From positions 1 to 30,315 of the forward strand of contig JAZRDK010000099.1 in assembly GCA_045660225.1 (NCBI GenBank): DNA of 30,315 nt, in the 5' to 3' direction. The stretch is from Scatosoma sp045660225 (lineage in GTDB: Bacteria > Bacillota > Clostridia > Christensenellales > Borkfalkiaceae). The position numbers and the translations under genes are program-made. Every line of letters starts with the position of its first letter. Positions within the stretch are counted from its first letter, which is position 1. The notes beneath the pieces are model-generated. The model searched no databases. It saw only the letters and a list, made by a program, of their open reading frames with translations, and was not told the origin of the DNA. Positions 24,592 to 30,315 of this stretch are shown in pieces.

Positions 24592-25086
24592 TTATTTGAT
24601 TACACCCAACTGAATCGAAGGCACTAATCCGCCGTTTTCGATGATATTTTGAATAAACGCAGGGAAGGGTTGCGTCTTAAACGACTTGCCCGTCGTCAAA
24701 TTGTAAATGACACCGGCATCCAAATCCGCCTCCACTTTGTCGCCTTCGGAAATGCCGTCTACCGCTTCTGGGCACTCTAAAATAGCAAGCCCGATGTTGA
24801 TAGAGTTTCTATAGAAAATACGCGCAAAGCTTCTTGCGATGACCAGGGAAATACCGCTTTCCTTGATGGCAATCGGCGCGTGTTCACGCGAAGAACCGCA
24901 ACCAAAGTTAAAACCTGCCACCATAATATCGCCCACGGACACCTTTTTCACGAAATCCTTGTCAATATCTTCCATACAATGGGACGCAAGCTCTTTTTTG
25001 TCGCTGGTGTTCAAGTAGCGCGCAGGGATGATAACGTCCGTATCTACGTTGTCGCCGTATTTAATCGATTTACCCGTAAATTTCAT
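24592..25086 (-). CDS. leuD: 3-isopropylmalate dehydratase, small subunit
   Basis: LeuD is the swivelling small subunit of isopropylmalate isomerase and pairs with LeuC. At 164 residues it is of the short form that partners the 420-residue LeuC type. Visible are the DTDVIIPARYLNT motif, the substrate-contact FNFGCGSSREHAPIAIK, and YRNSINIGLAIL. The start ATG overlaps the leuC stop by one base (TAATG), and its ribosome site AAGGAGG lies in the last codons of leuC, a tight coupling that fits fixed subunit stoichiometry. Confidence 0.97.
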   Translation of the reverse strand: MKFTGKSIKYGDNVDTDVIIPARYLNTSDKKELASHCMEDIDKDFVKKVSVGDIMVAGFNFGCGSSREHAPIAIKESGISLVIARSFARIFYRNSINIGLAILECPEAVDGISEGDKVEADLDAGVIYNLTTGKSFKTQPFPAFIQNIIENGGLVPSIQLGVIK

Positions 25087-26348
25087 TACATTACCTCCTT
25101 GGGGGATGCAATTTTACCCAAAATTGCGCTTGCCGCCGCAACCGCAGGCGACGCAAGGTATACTTCGCTGTCTACGTGCCCCATACGTCCGACGAAGTTT
25201 CTGTTCGTCGTGGCAACCGCTCTTTCGCCTGCCGCCAAAATACCCATATAACCGCCAAGACAAGGCCCACAGGTAGGCGTCGAAACGACACAACCTGCTT
25301 CGATGAAAATTTTCACCAAACCGTTTTCTACCGCTTTCATATAAATATCCTGCGTTGCAGGGATAATGATGGCGAGGGCGCGTTTTGCAATCTTCTTGCC
25401 TTTCAAAATTTCCGCCGCTTCCGCCAAGTCTTTATAATGCCCGTTCGTGCAAGAGCCGATGACGACTTGGTCAATGGCAATATCGCCGATTTCGTCGAAC
25501 GTACGCGTGTTTTCGGGCAAGTGCGGGAAGGCAACCGTCGGTTCGATTTTCGACAGGTCGATTTCGTACGTTTCGTCGTACACCGCGTCTTCGTCCGCTT
25601 TGTAGGCAACAAACTCTCTGTCCGTACGCGCTTTTACATATTCTTCCGTCTGCGCGTCCACTTCAAAAATACCGTTTTTCGCGCCTGCTTCAATCGCCAT
25701 ATTCGCAATCGTTAATCTGTCGTAAACGGTCAACGCCTGCACGCCTTCGCCCGTGAATTCCATCGATTTGTACAACGCGCCGTCTACACCGATTTTGCCG
25801 ATAATATGCAAAATAACGTCCTTACCCGACACGTATTTCGAAAGCTTGCCTTTCAAAATAAATTTGATGGCGGAAGGCACTTTGAACCAAGCCTTACCCG
25901 TCGCCATACCGCAAGCCATATCCGTCGAGCCTACACCCGTCGAAAACGCACCGATTGCACCGTAGGTACAGGTGTGCGAGTCCGCGCCGATAACGACGTC
26001 GCCAGGCACAACCAGACCCTTTTCAGGGAGCAGGGCGTGTTCGATACCCATCCTACCTACGTCGTAGAAATGCGTAACTTCGTGCTTGTCGCAAAAATCA
26101 CGACACATTTTGCATTGCGCCGCGGCTTTGATGTCCTTGTTGGGCGCGAAATGGTCCATAACCATCGTGACTTTGTCTTTGTCGTAAACGTCGTTTGCGC
26201 CGATGCGCTCGAATTCTTTGATTGCAACGGGGGACGTAATGTCATTACCGAGCACCCTGTCCACGTCTACAAGTATCAGTTGACCGGCTTCTACCGATTC
26301 CAGCCCTGCGTGTTTTGCAAGGATTTTCTGGGTCATTGTCATTGCCAT
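25086..26348 (-). CDS. leuC: 3-isopropylmalate dehydratase, large subunit
   Basis: LeuC is the aconitase-like 4Fe-4S subunit that isomerises 2- to 3-isopropylmalate. From the ATG at 26348 (MAMTMTQKI) it has 420 residues, the usual size of the two-subunit type. Visible are DVDRVLGNDITSPVAI, GADSHTCTYGAIGAFSTGVGSTD, the cluster cysteines in GSCTNGHYKDL and TCGPCLGGYMG, and NRNFVGRMGH. The start is chosen because AAGGACAAAACAATT lies just upstream. An upstream extension to 26474 would run through repeat sequence and has no family match. The untranslated region before it carries the hairpin repeats. Confidence 0.96.
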   Translation of the reverse strand: MAMTMTQKILAKHAGLESVEAGQLILVDVDRVLGNDITSPVAIKEFERIGANDVYDKDKVTMVMDHFAPNKDIKAAAQCKMCRDFCDKHEVTHFYDVGRMGIEHALLPEKGLVVPGDVVIGADSHTCTYGAIGAFSTGVGSTDMACGMATGKAWFKVPSAIKFILKGKLSKYVSGKDVILHIIGKIGVDGALYKSMEFTGEGVQALTVYDRLTIANMAIEAGAKNGIFEVDAQTEEYVKARTDREFVAYKADEDAVYDETYEIDLSKIEPTVAFPHLPENTRTFDEIGDIAIDQVVIGSCTNGHYKDLAEAAEILKGKKIAKRALAIIIPATQDIYMKAVENGLVKIFIEAGCVVSTPTCGPCLGGYMGILAAGERAVATTNRNFVGRMGHVDSEVYLASPAVAAASAILGKIASPKEVM

Positions 26349-26405
26349 AATTGTTTTGTCCTTATTTTTGTAATGTTTTGTTGCTTGATTTATGCTTTGC
26401 TTGTC

Positions 26406-26526
26406 GTAAAGACGGAGATACGAGCAGTTCAAGGCGCGCGAGCATTTTCGAAAGGAGATGTACACATAGTACACGAGTGAGAAAAGCGGAGCGCAACGAT
26501 GAAATGCGAAGTATATACGTCTTTAC
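26406..26526. repeat. hairpin repeat, copy A1 (121 bp)
   Basis: The ends GTAAAGACGGAGATAC and GTATATACGTCTTTAC are near-complementary, and the centre is TGTAC-ACATA-GTACA. It is almost identical to copy A2 at 28480-28600. The differences include a paired change at the ends (T-A here, C-G there). It lies between ilvD and leuC. Confidence 0.9.
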
Positions 26527-26536
26527 TTAACTCGTC

Positions 26537-26596
26537 GTAAAGGCGTAGATACGAGCAAGACAAGAAGTGGGAGCATTTTCGACGGGAGCGTACTTA
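26537..26596. repeat. hairpin repeat, truncated copy B (about 60 bp)
   Basis: It starts with GTAAAGGCGTAGATACGAGC like the others and reaches GAGCATTTTCGACGGGAGCG, but breaks off near the centre. It is followed by TTAACTCGTC and then copy C. The same TTAACTCGTC also precedes copy B, so B plus its flank looks like a 67-base tandem duplication or a failed copy. Confidence 0.8.
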
Positions 26597-26603
26597 ACTC
26601 GTC

Positions 26604-26727
26604 GTAAAGGCGTAGATACGAGCAGTTCAAGGAGAAACGTGGCTTTGCGATAGGAGCGTACTTAAACGTACGTGACTGAGCAAAACGCAAGTTTCGACGA
26701 TGAAATGCGACGTAGATACGTCTTTAC
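26604..26727. repeat. hairpin repeat, copy C (124 bp)
   Basis: The ends are GTAAAGGCGTAGATACGAG and CGTAGATACGTCTTTAC, and the centre is CGTAC-TTAAAC-GTACG. The middle arms are CTTTGC and GCAAAA where other copies have TTTTC and GAAAA, so both sides changed together. It is complete. Confidence 0.88.
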
Positions 26728-26732
26728 CTGCC

Positions 26733-26758
26733 GAAATGCGAAGTATATACGTCTTTAC
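26733..26758. repeat. hairpin repeat, end fragment E (26 bp)
   Basis: Only the right end of the element is present (GAAATGCGAAGTATATACG, then TCTTTAC). It abuts ilvD: the ilvD stop codon at 26755-26757 lies inside the terminal TTTAC of the fragment, so repeat sequence supplies the end of the gene. Confidence 0.8.
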
Positions 26759-28413
26759 TTATTGATAATTGCGCCCTTATCCGCCGAACTTACCTGCGAC
26801 GCATACCGCTTCAAATAGCCCGAAACTTCCTTTTTCTTTAAGACGGTTTCCGCTTTACGTTTTGCAAGCTCTTCGTCGGAAACTTTGAGTTCGATTTTGT
26901 AGTTGGGGATATCGATGGCGATAATATCGCCGTTTTTCACGTACGCAATCGTACCGCCGGAAACGGCTTCCGGGGAAACGTGCCCGATGGACGCACCGCG
27001 CGTTGCGCCAGAGAAACGCCCGTCGGTGATGAGCGCGACGTCTTTGTCCAATCCCATACCTGCAATCGCCGAAGTCGGCGACAACATTTCGCGCATACCA
27101 GGACCGCCTGCAGGACCTTCGTAACGAATAACGACAACGTCGCCCTTTTCAATTTTACCGCCGTAGATTGCCGAAATGCACTCTTCTTCGCTTTCGTAAA
27201 CCTTTGCAGGTCCTTCGTGAACGAGCATTTCAGGCGCAACCGCCGCGCGTTTTACGACACAGCCGTCGGGTGCAAGGTTGCCCTTAAGCACGGCAATACC
27301 GCCCGTTTTACCAAACGCGTTTTCGGGTTTTCTAACGACTTCTTCATCCAAATTGACAACGCCTTCCAAGTTCTCTTTCATCGTCTTGCCCGTGCAGGTC
27401 ATTACCGACGTGTCGAGAAGGTTAAGCGCCTCTAATTCCTTCAAAACGGCGTGCACACCGCCCGCTTCGTTCAAGTCTTCCATATAGGTAGGCCCTGCAG
27501 GCGCAAGGTGGCACAAATTCGGCGTTCTTTCGCTGATTTCATTGACTTCGTCTAAGTCGAAGGGTACTTCGCACTCGTTTGCAATCGCAGGAAGGTGCAA
27601 CATACTGTTCGTCGAACAACCGAGCGCCATATCCGCCGTAATGGCGTTTTTAATCGCCTGTGCCGTCATAATGTCACGCGGACGAATATTCTTTTTCACC
27701 AGCTCCATGACTTGCATACCAGCGTGTTTTGCAAGCTCGATTCTTGCGGAATATACGGCAGGAATCGTACCGTTGCCCTTTAAGCCCATACCAAGCACTT
27801 CCGTCAAGCAGTTCATCGAGTTTGCTGTGTACATACCCGAACAAGACCCGCAAGTGGGACAAACCTTTCTTTCAAATTCGGTGAGTTGTTCTTCGTTGAT
27901 TTTGCCTGCGGTGTACGCGCCAACCGCCTCGAACATACTCGAAAGCGAACGCTTTTTACCGCCCACTCTACCTGCAAGCATAGGACCGCCACTAACGAAA
28001 ATGGTGGGTATATTCAAACGCGCCGCCGCCATCAAAAGCCCGGGTACGTTTTTGTCGCAGTTGGGTATCATTACGAGCCCGTCAAAACCGTGCGCCCTTA
28101 CCATTGCCTCCGTCGAATCTGCAATCAAATCGCGTGTTACTAGCGAGTATTTCATACCCGTATGTCCCATTGCGATACCGTCGCAAACGGTAATTGCAGG
28201 GAACATAATGGGCGTACCGCCTGCCATGGCAACCCCAAGCTTAACCGCTTGTGCAATTTTGTCAAGGTTGGTGTGCCCGGGCACGATTTCGTTGTACGAG
28301 CAAACGACCCCGATTAAGGGGCGCGCTTGTTCTTCGTCCGTCATACCAAGCGCGTGGTACAACGACCTATGCGGAGCGTTTTGAAATCCGTCTACTATTG
28401 TTTCTTTAATCAT
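26755..28413 (-). CDS. ilvD: dihydroxy-acid dehydratase
   Basis: IlvD dehydrates 2,3-dihydroxy acids to the 2-oxo precursors of valine and isoleucine, using an Fe-S cluster and a divalent metal. The 552-residue protein is of normal length. Visible are GVVCSYNEIVPGH, TVCDGIAMGHTGM, PNCDKNVPG (Cys119), CPTCGSCSGMYTANSMN (Cys191 in GSC) and the C-terminal GRFSGATRGASIGHVSPEA. AACAGGCATTAACC precedes the ATG, a weak ribosome site. Its stop codon lies within a fragment of the hairpin repeat, and both flanks carry repeat copies. A promoter candidate lies just upstream. Confidence 0.97.
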   Translation of the reverse strand: MIKETIVDGFQNAPHRSLYHALGMTDEEQARPLIGVVCSYNEIVPGHTNLDKIAQAVKLGVAMAGGTPIMFPAITVCDGIAMGHTGMKYSLVTRDLIADSTEAMVRAHGFDGLVMIPNCDKNVPGLLMAAARLNIPTIFVSGGPMLAGRVGGKKRSLSSMFEAVGAYTAGKINEEQLTEFERKVCPTCGSCSGMYTANSMNCLTEVLGMGLKGNGTIPAVYSARIELAKHAGMQVMELVKKNIRPRDIMTAQAIKNAITADMALGCSTNSMLHLPAIANECEVPFDLDEVNEISERTPNLCHLAPAGPTYMEDLNEAGGVHAVLKELEALNLLDTSVMTCTGKTMKENLEGVVNLDEEVVRKPENAFGKTGGIAVLKGNLAPDGCVVKRAAVAPEMLVHEGPAKVYESEEECISAIYGGKIEKGDVVVIRYEGPAGGPGMREMLSPTSAIAGMGLDKDVALITDGRFSGATRGASIGHVSPEAVSGGTIAYVKNGDIIAIDIPNYKIELKVSDEELAKRKAETVLKKKEVSGYLKRYASQVSSADKGAIINK

Positions 28414-28447
28414 GGTTAATGCCTGTTTATGATTTTAATTTTTTGTT

Positions 28448-28483
28448 GCAAAATTTATACAATTTTGCCTTGCTTTCTTGCAA
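28448..28483 (-). promoter_or_regulatory. possible internal promoter and operator-like palindrome before ilvD
   Basis: On the minus strand TTGCAA (28478-28483) and TATAAA (28454-28459) are 18 bases apart. A perfect inverted repeat, GCAAAATT and AATTTTGC around TATAC (28448-28468), covers the -10 element. The -35 overlaps the end of repeat copy A2. It may allow ilvD and downstream genes to be expressed apart from ilvNC, or it may be chance in AT-rich sequence. Confidence 0.35.
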
Positions 28484-28600
28484 AGGCGTAGATACGAGCA
28501 GTTCAAGGCGCGCGAGCATTTTCGAAAGGAGATGTACAAGTAGTACACGAGTGAGAAAAGCGGAGCGCAACGATGAAATGCGAAGTATATACGTCTTTGC
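28480..28600. repeat. hairpin repeat, copy A2 (121 bp)
   Basis: The ends are GCAAAGGCGTAGATAC and GTATATACGTCTTTGC, and the centre is TGTAC-AAGTA-GTACA. Its interior matches copy A1 almost base for base. The terminal pair is C-G here but T-A in A1, which keeps the ends complementary. It lies between ilvC and ilvD. Confidence 0.9.
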
Positions 28601-28609
28601 CATCTAGTC

Positions 28610-28731
28610 GCAAAGGCGTAGATACAAGCAAGACAAGGAGCAGGAGCATTTTCGATGGGAGCGTACTTAGACGTACGTGACCGAGAAAACGCGGACTGCG
28701 ACGCAGTATTGCGAAGTATATACGGCTTTGC
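28610..28731. repeat. hairpin repeat, copy D (122 bp)
   Basis: The ends are GCAAAGGCGTAGATACAAGC and GTATATACGGCTTTGC, and the centre is CGTAC-TTAGAC-GTACG. Its interior differs clearly from A1/A2 but keeps the folding. It starts 9 bases after the ilvC stop codon, in the same orientation as the other copies. Confidence 0.88.
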
Positions 28732-28739
28732 TTTCGCCT

Positions 28740-29759
28740 TTAGTTGTTGATGAACTTTTCCTCATCCGCCCAACTGTACAACTTTCTAATATCCTTACCT
28801 ACGACTTCGGAAGGATGTTCAGATGCAATCTTTCTCATTGCGTTGAAGTGTACCTGACTGCCTGCGTCGGACATATCAAGAAGGAAGTCTTTTGCAAACG
28901 TACCGTCTTGGATGTCGGAAAGCACTTTCTTCATTGCCTTCTTCGTTTCTGCGGTGATAATCTTCGGTCCGGTGATATAGTCGCCGTATTCCGCCGTGTT
29001 GGAAATGGAATAACGCATACCTTCAAAACCGCTCTGATAGATAAGGTCTACGATAAGTTTCATTTCGTGGATACATTCAAAGTAAGCGTTTCTGGGGTCG
29101 TAACCTGCTTCTACAAGCGTTTCGAAACCTGCCTGCATCAACGCGCAAACACCGCCACAAAGGACTGCCTGTTCGCCGAAAAGGTCGGTTTCCGTTTCCG
29201 TACGGAAGTTCGTTTCCAAAACGCCCGCTCTTGCACCACCGATACCAAGCGCGTATGCAAGACCGATTTCCAAAGCGTCGCCCGTTGCGTCTTGTTCTAC
29301 CGCGATAAGACAAGGAACGCCTTTACCTACCTGGTATTCGCTACGAACGGTGTGGCCGGGGCCTTTAGGTGCAACCATGATAACGTTTACGTCCTTCGGA
29401 GGTTTGATGCAACCGAAGTGGATGTTGAAACCGTGTGCAAACGCAAGCGTCTTGCCTTCCGTAAGGTTGGGCTCGATGCTTTCTTTATAAAGCTTTGCTT
29501 GCTTTTCGTCGTTGATAAGAATCATGATAAGGTCGGCTACTTTTGCAGCTTCCGCGCTGGTCATAACCGTCAAGCCTTGCTTAACTGCCTTGTCCCAGCT
29601 CTTACTGCCTTCGTAAAGACCAACGACTACGTTTACGCCCGAATCCTTAAGGTTGAGCGCGTGTGCGTGACCTTGCGAGCCATAACCGATAATCGCAACG
29701 GTTTTGCCGTTCAATTTGTTCAAATCGCAATCCTGCTGATAAAAAATTCTGTTTGCCAT
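28740..29759 (-). CDS. ilvC: ketol-acid reductoisomerase, class I
   Basis: IlvC isomerises and reduces acetolactate and acetohydroxybutyrate, with magnesium and NAD(P)H. The 339-residue length marks the short class I form. Visible are the Rossmann GYGSQGHAHALNLKDSG, the cofactor loop GLYEGSKSW, FAHGFNIHFG, VAPKGPGHTVR, ETDLFGEQAVLCGG with its metal-binding Asp and Glu, and SNTAEYGDY. The loop has Tyr where Arg is common, but keeps both Ser residues. AAAAGGAAAGGAATATATT precedes the ATG. Upstream lies a 54-base spacer of nearly pure A/T (29760-29813) after ilvN. Confidence 0.97.
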   Translation of the reverse strand: MANRIFYQQDCDLNKLNGKTVAIIGYGSQGHAHALNLKDSGVNVVVGLYEGSKSWDKAVKQGLTVMTSAEAAKVADLIMILINDEKQAKLYKESIEPNLTEGKTLAFAHGFNIHFGCIKPPKDVNVIMVAPKGPGHTVRSEYQVGKGVPCLIAVEQDATGDALEIGLAYALGIGGARAGVLETNFRTETETDLFGEQAVLCGGVCALMQAGFETLVEAGYDPRNAYFECIHEMKLIVDLIYQSGFEGMRYSISNTAEYGDYITGPKIITAETKKAMKKVLSDIQDGTFAKDFLLDMSDAGSQVHFNAMRKIASEHPSEVVGKDIRKLYSWADEEKFINN

Positions 29760-29813
29760 AATATATTCCTTTCCTTTTATTAAAAATTTTTTATTTTTTT
29801 ATTTTTTATTTTT

Positions 29814-30314
29814 TTATTTATTCAAGAGCGTCGTCGTTCCGCGGTCAAGCGCGACGATACCGGTACGGCACATTTCCAAAATGCCGAAAGGCTGCATGAG
29901 TTTAACAAAAGCGTCGATTTTGGAAGGGTTGCCCGTCACTTCGATACACATGCCTTCGGGGGAATAATCGATAACGCTAGCACGGAAAACGTCTACCGCC
30001 GTCATGATTTCACTTCTGCATTCCGCTTTATTTTCCACCTTGATAAGCATGAGTTCGCGCTTGATGGGTTCGTCGTCTAAAACTTCCACTTTCTTTACCA
30101 CGTAAAGCTTTTTTAATTGATTGATGAGCTGTTCTTTTACGTTGTCGTCGCCGCGCATGGCAATCGTGATACGGGAATATTCGCTATGCTCCGTTTCCCC
30201 CACCGTCAAAGCGTCGATATTGAAACCGCGGCGAGTGAACATTGCCGTTACGCGCGTCAAAACGCCCGCCGTATTGTCTACGTAAACCGCTATTACAAAT
30301 TTATTGTTTTCCAT
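29814..30314 (-). CDS. ilvN: acetolactate synthase small (regulatory) subunit
   Basis: This is the regulatory subunit (IlvN/IlvH type) of acetohydroxyacid synthase, which activates the catalytic subunit and gives valine feedback inhibition. The 166-residue length is typical. It has an N-terminal ACT domain (about 4-75, VYVDNTAGVLTRVTAMFTRRGFNIDAL) and the C-terminal domain with RELMLIKVENKAE and IEVTGNPSKIDAF. The ATG occupies 30312-30314, so the gene is complete, but its ribosome site and the expected ilvB lie beyond the window edge. Confidence 0.96.
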   Translation of the reverse strand: MENNKFVIAVYVDNTAGVLTRVTAMFTRRGFNIDALTVGETEHSEYSRITIAMRGDDNVKEQLINQLKKLYVVKKVEVLDDEPIKRELMLIKVENKAECRSEIMTAVDVFRASVIDYSPEGMCIEVTGNPSKIDAFVKLMQPFGILEMCRTGIVALDRGTTTLLNK

Positions 30315-30315
30315 A

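Noticed and set aside
26349..26474. Longer leuC with a 42-residue N-terminal extension
   Set aside because: The extension translates repeat sequence, has no match to the family, and the ribosome site supports the ATG at 26348.
26403..26760. CRISPR array
   Set aside because: The repeats are about 121 bases, contain long internal inverted arms, and are not separated by unique spacers of regular length.

Overview
The window looks like a contig from an uncultured, spore-lineage Bacillota (class Clostridia), probably of gut type. The support is strong AGGAGG-type ribosome binding sites, a spmA-spmB pair, a TatD-linked radical SAM protein, two-subunit LeuC/LeuD, and a giant secreted DUF4838 protein of the kind common in uncultured Clostridia. 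Finer placement is a guess. Nearly all genes lie on the minus strand; only spmA-spmB and a putative small RNA are on the plus strand. No rRNA, tRNA, CRISPR array or transposase was seen.

Layout from left to right. (1) 1-179 is a sequencing artefact: a 95-base duplicate of uvrA plus an 84-base block that reads as MGI/BGI library adapter with its 10-base index. uvrA is therefore cut by the contig end. (2) uvrB-uvrA (180-3488) has its own promoter and a LexA-like box. (3) A 3,059-residue secreted protein (3645-12824) carries six related repeat units and a C-terminal DUF4838-like module. A 46-residue acidic peptide precedes it and is translationally coupled to it; upstream is a 615-base leader with two promoter candidates and palindromes. 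(4) metG-tatD-radical SAM-lipoprotein-rsmA (13596-18495) is a tightly packed operon running from one promoter to one terminator. (5) spmA-spmB (18631-19757) is divergent from metG. (6) 19758-20146 holds a candidate 110-base small RNA and three hairpin terminators. (7) 20147-30314 is a branched-chain amino acid cluster, in transcription order ilvN, ilvC, ilvD, leuC, leuD, leuB, a DUF815 ATPase, an unknown gene, ilvA, ridA.

How the genes work together. IlvA makes 2-oxobutyrate from threonine. IlvN (with an IlvB expected beyond the right edge), IlvC and IlvD carry out the common isoleucine/valine steps. LeuCD and LeuB carry 2-isopropylmalate toward leucine; leuA is not in the window. RidA clears the reactive enamine/imine released by IlvA. 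MetG, TatD and RsmA form a housekeeping translation and nucleic-acid group.

The most unusual signals are these: a family of about 121-base hairpin repeats on both sides of ilvD, whose paired arms change together between copies (covariation); the 46-residue peptide coupled to the giant secreted protein; a 98-residue Gln/Asn-rich tail with an Arg-rich patch on the radical SAM protein; and the candidate antitoxin-like small RNA.
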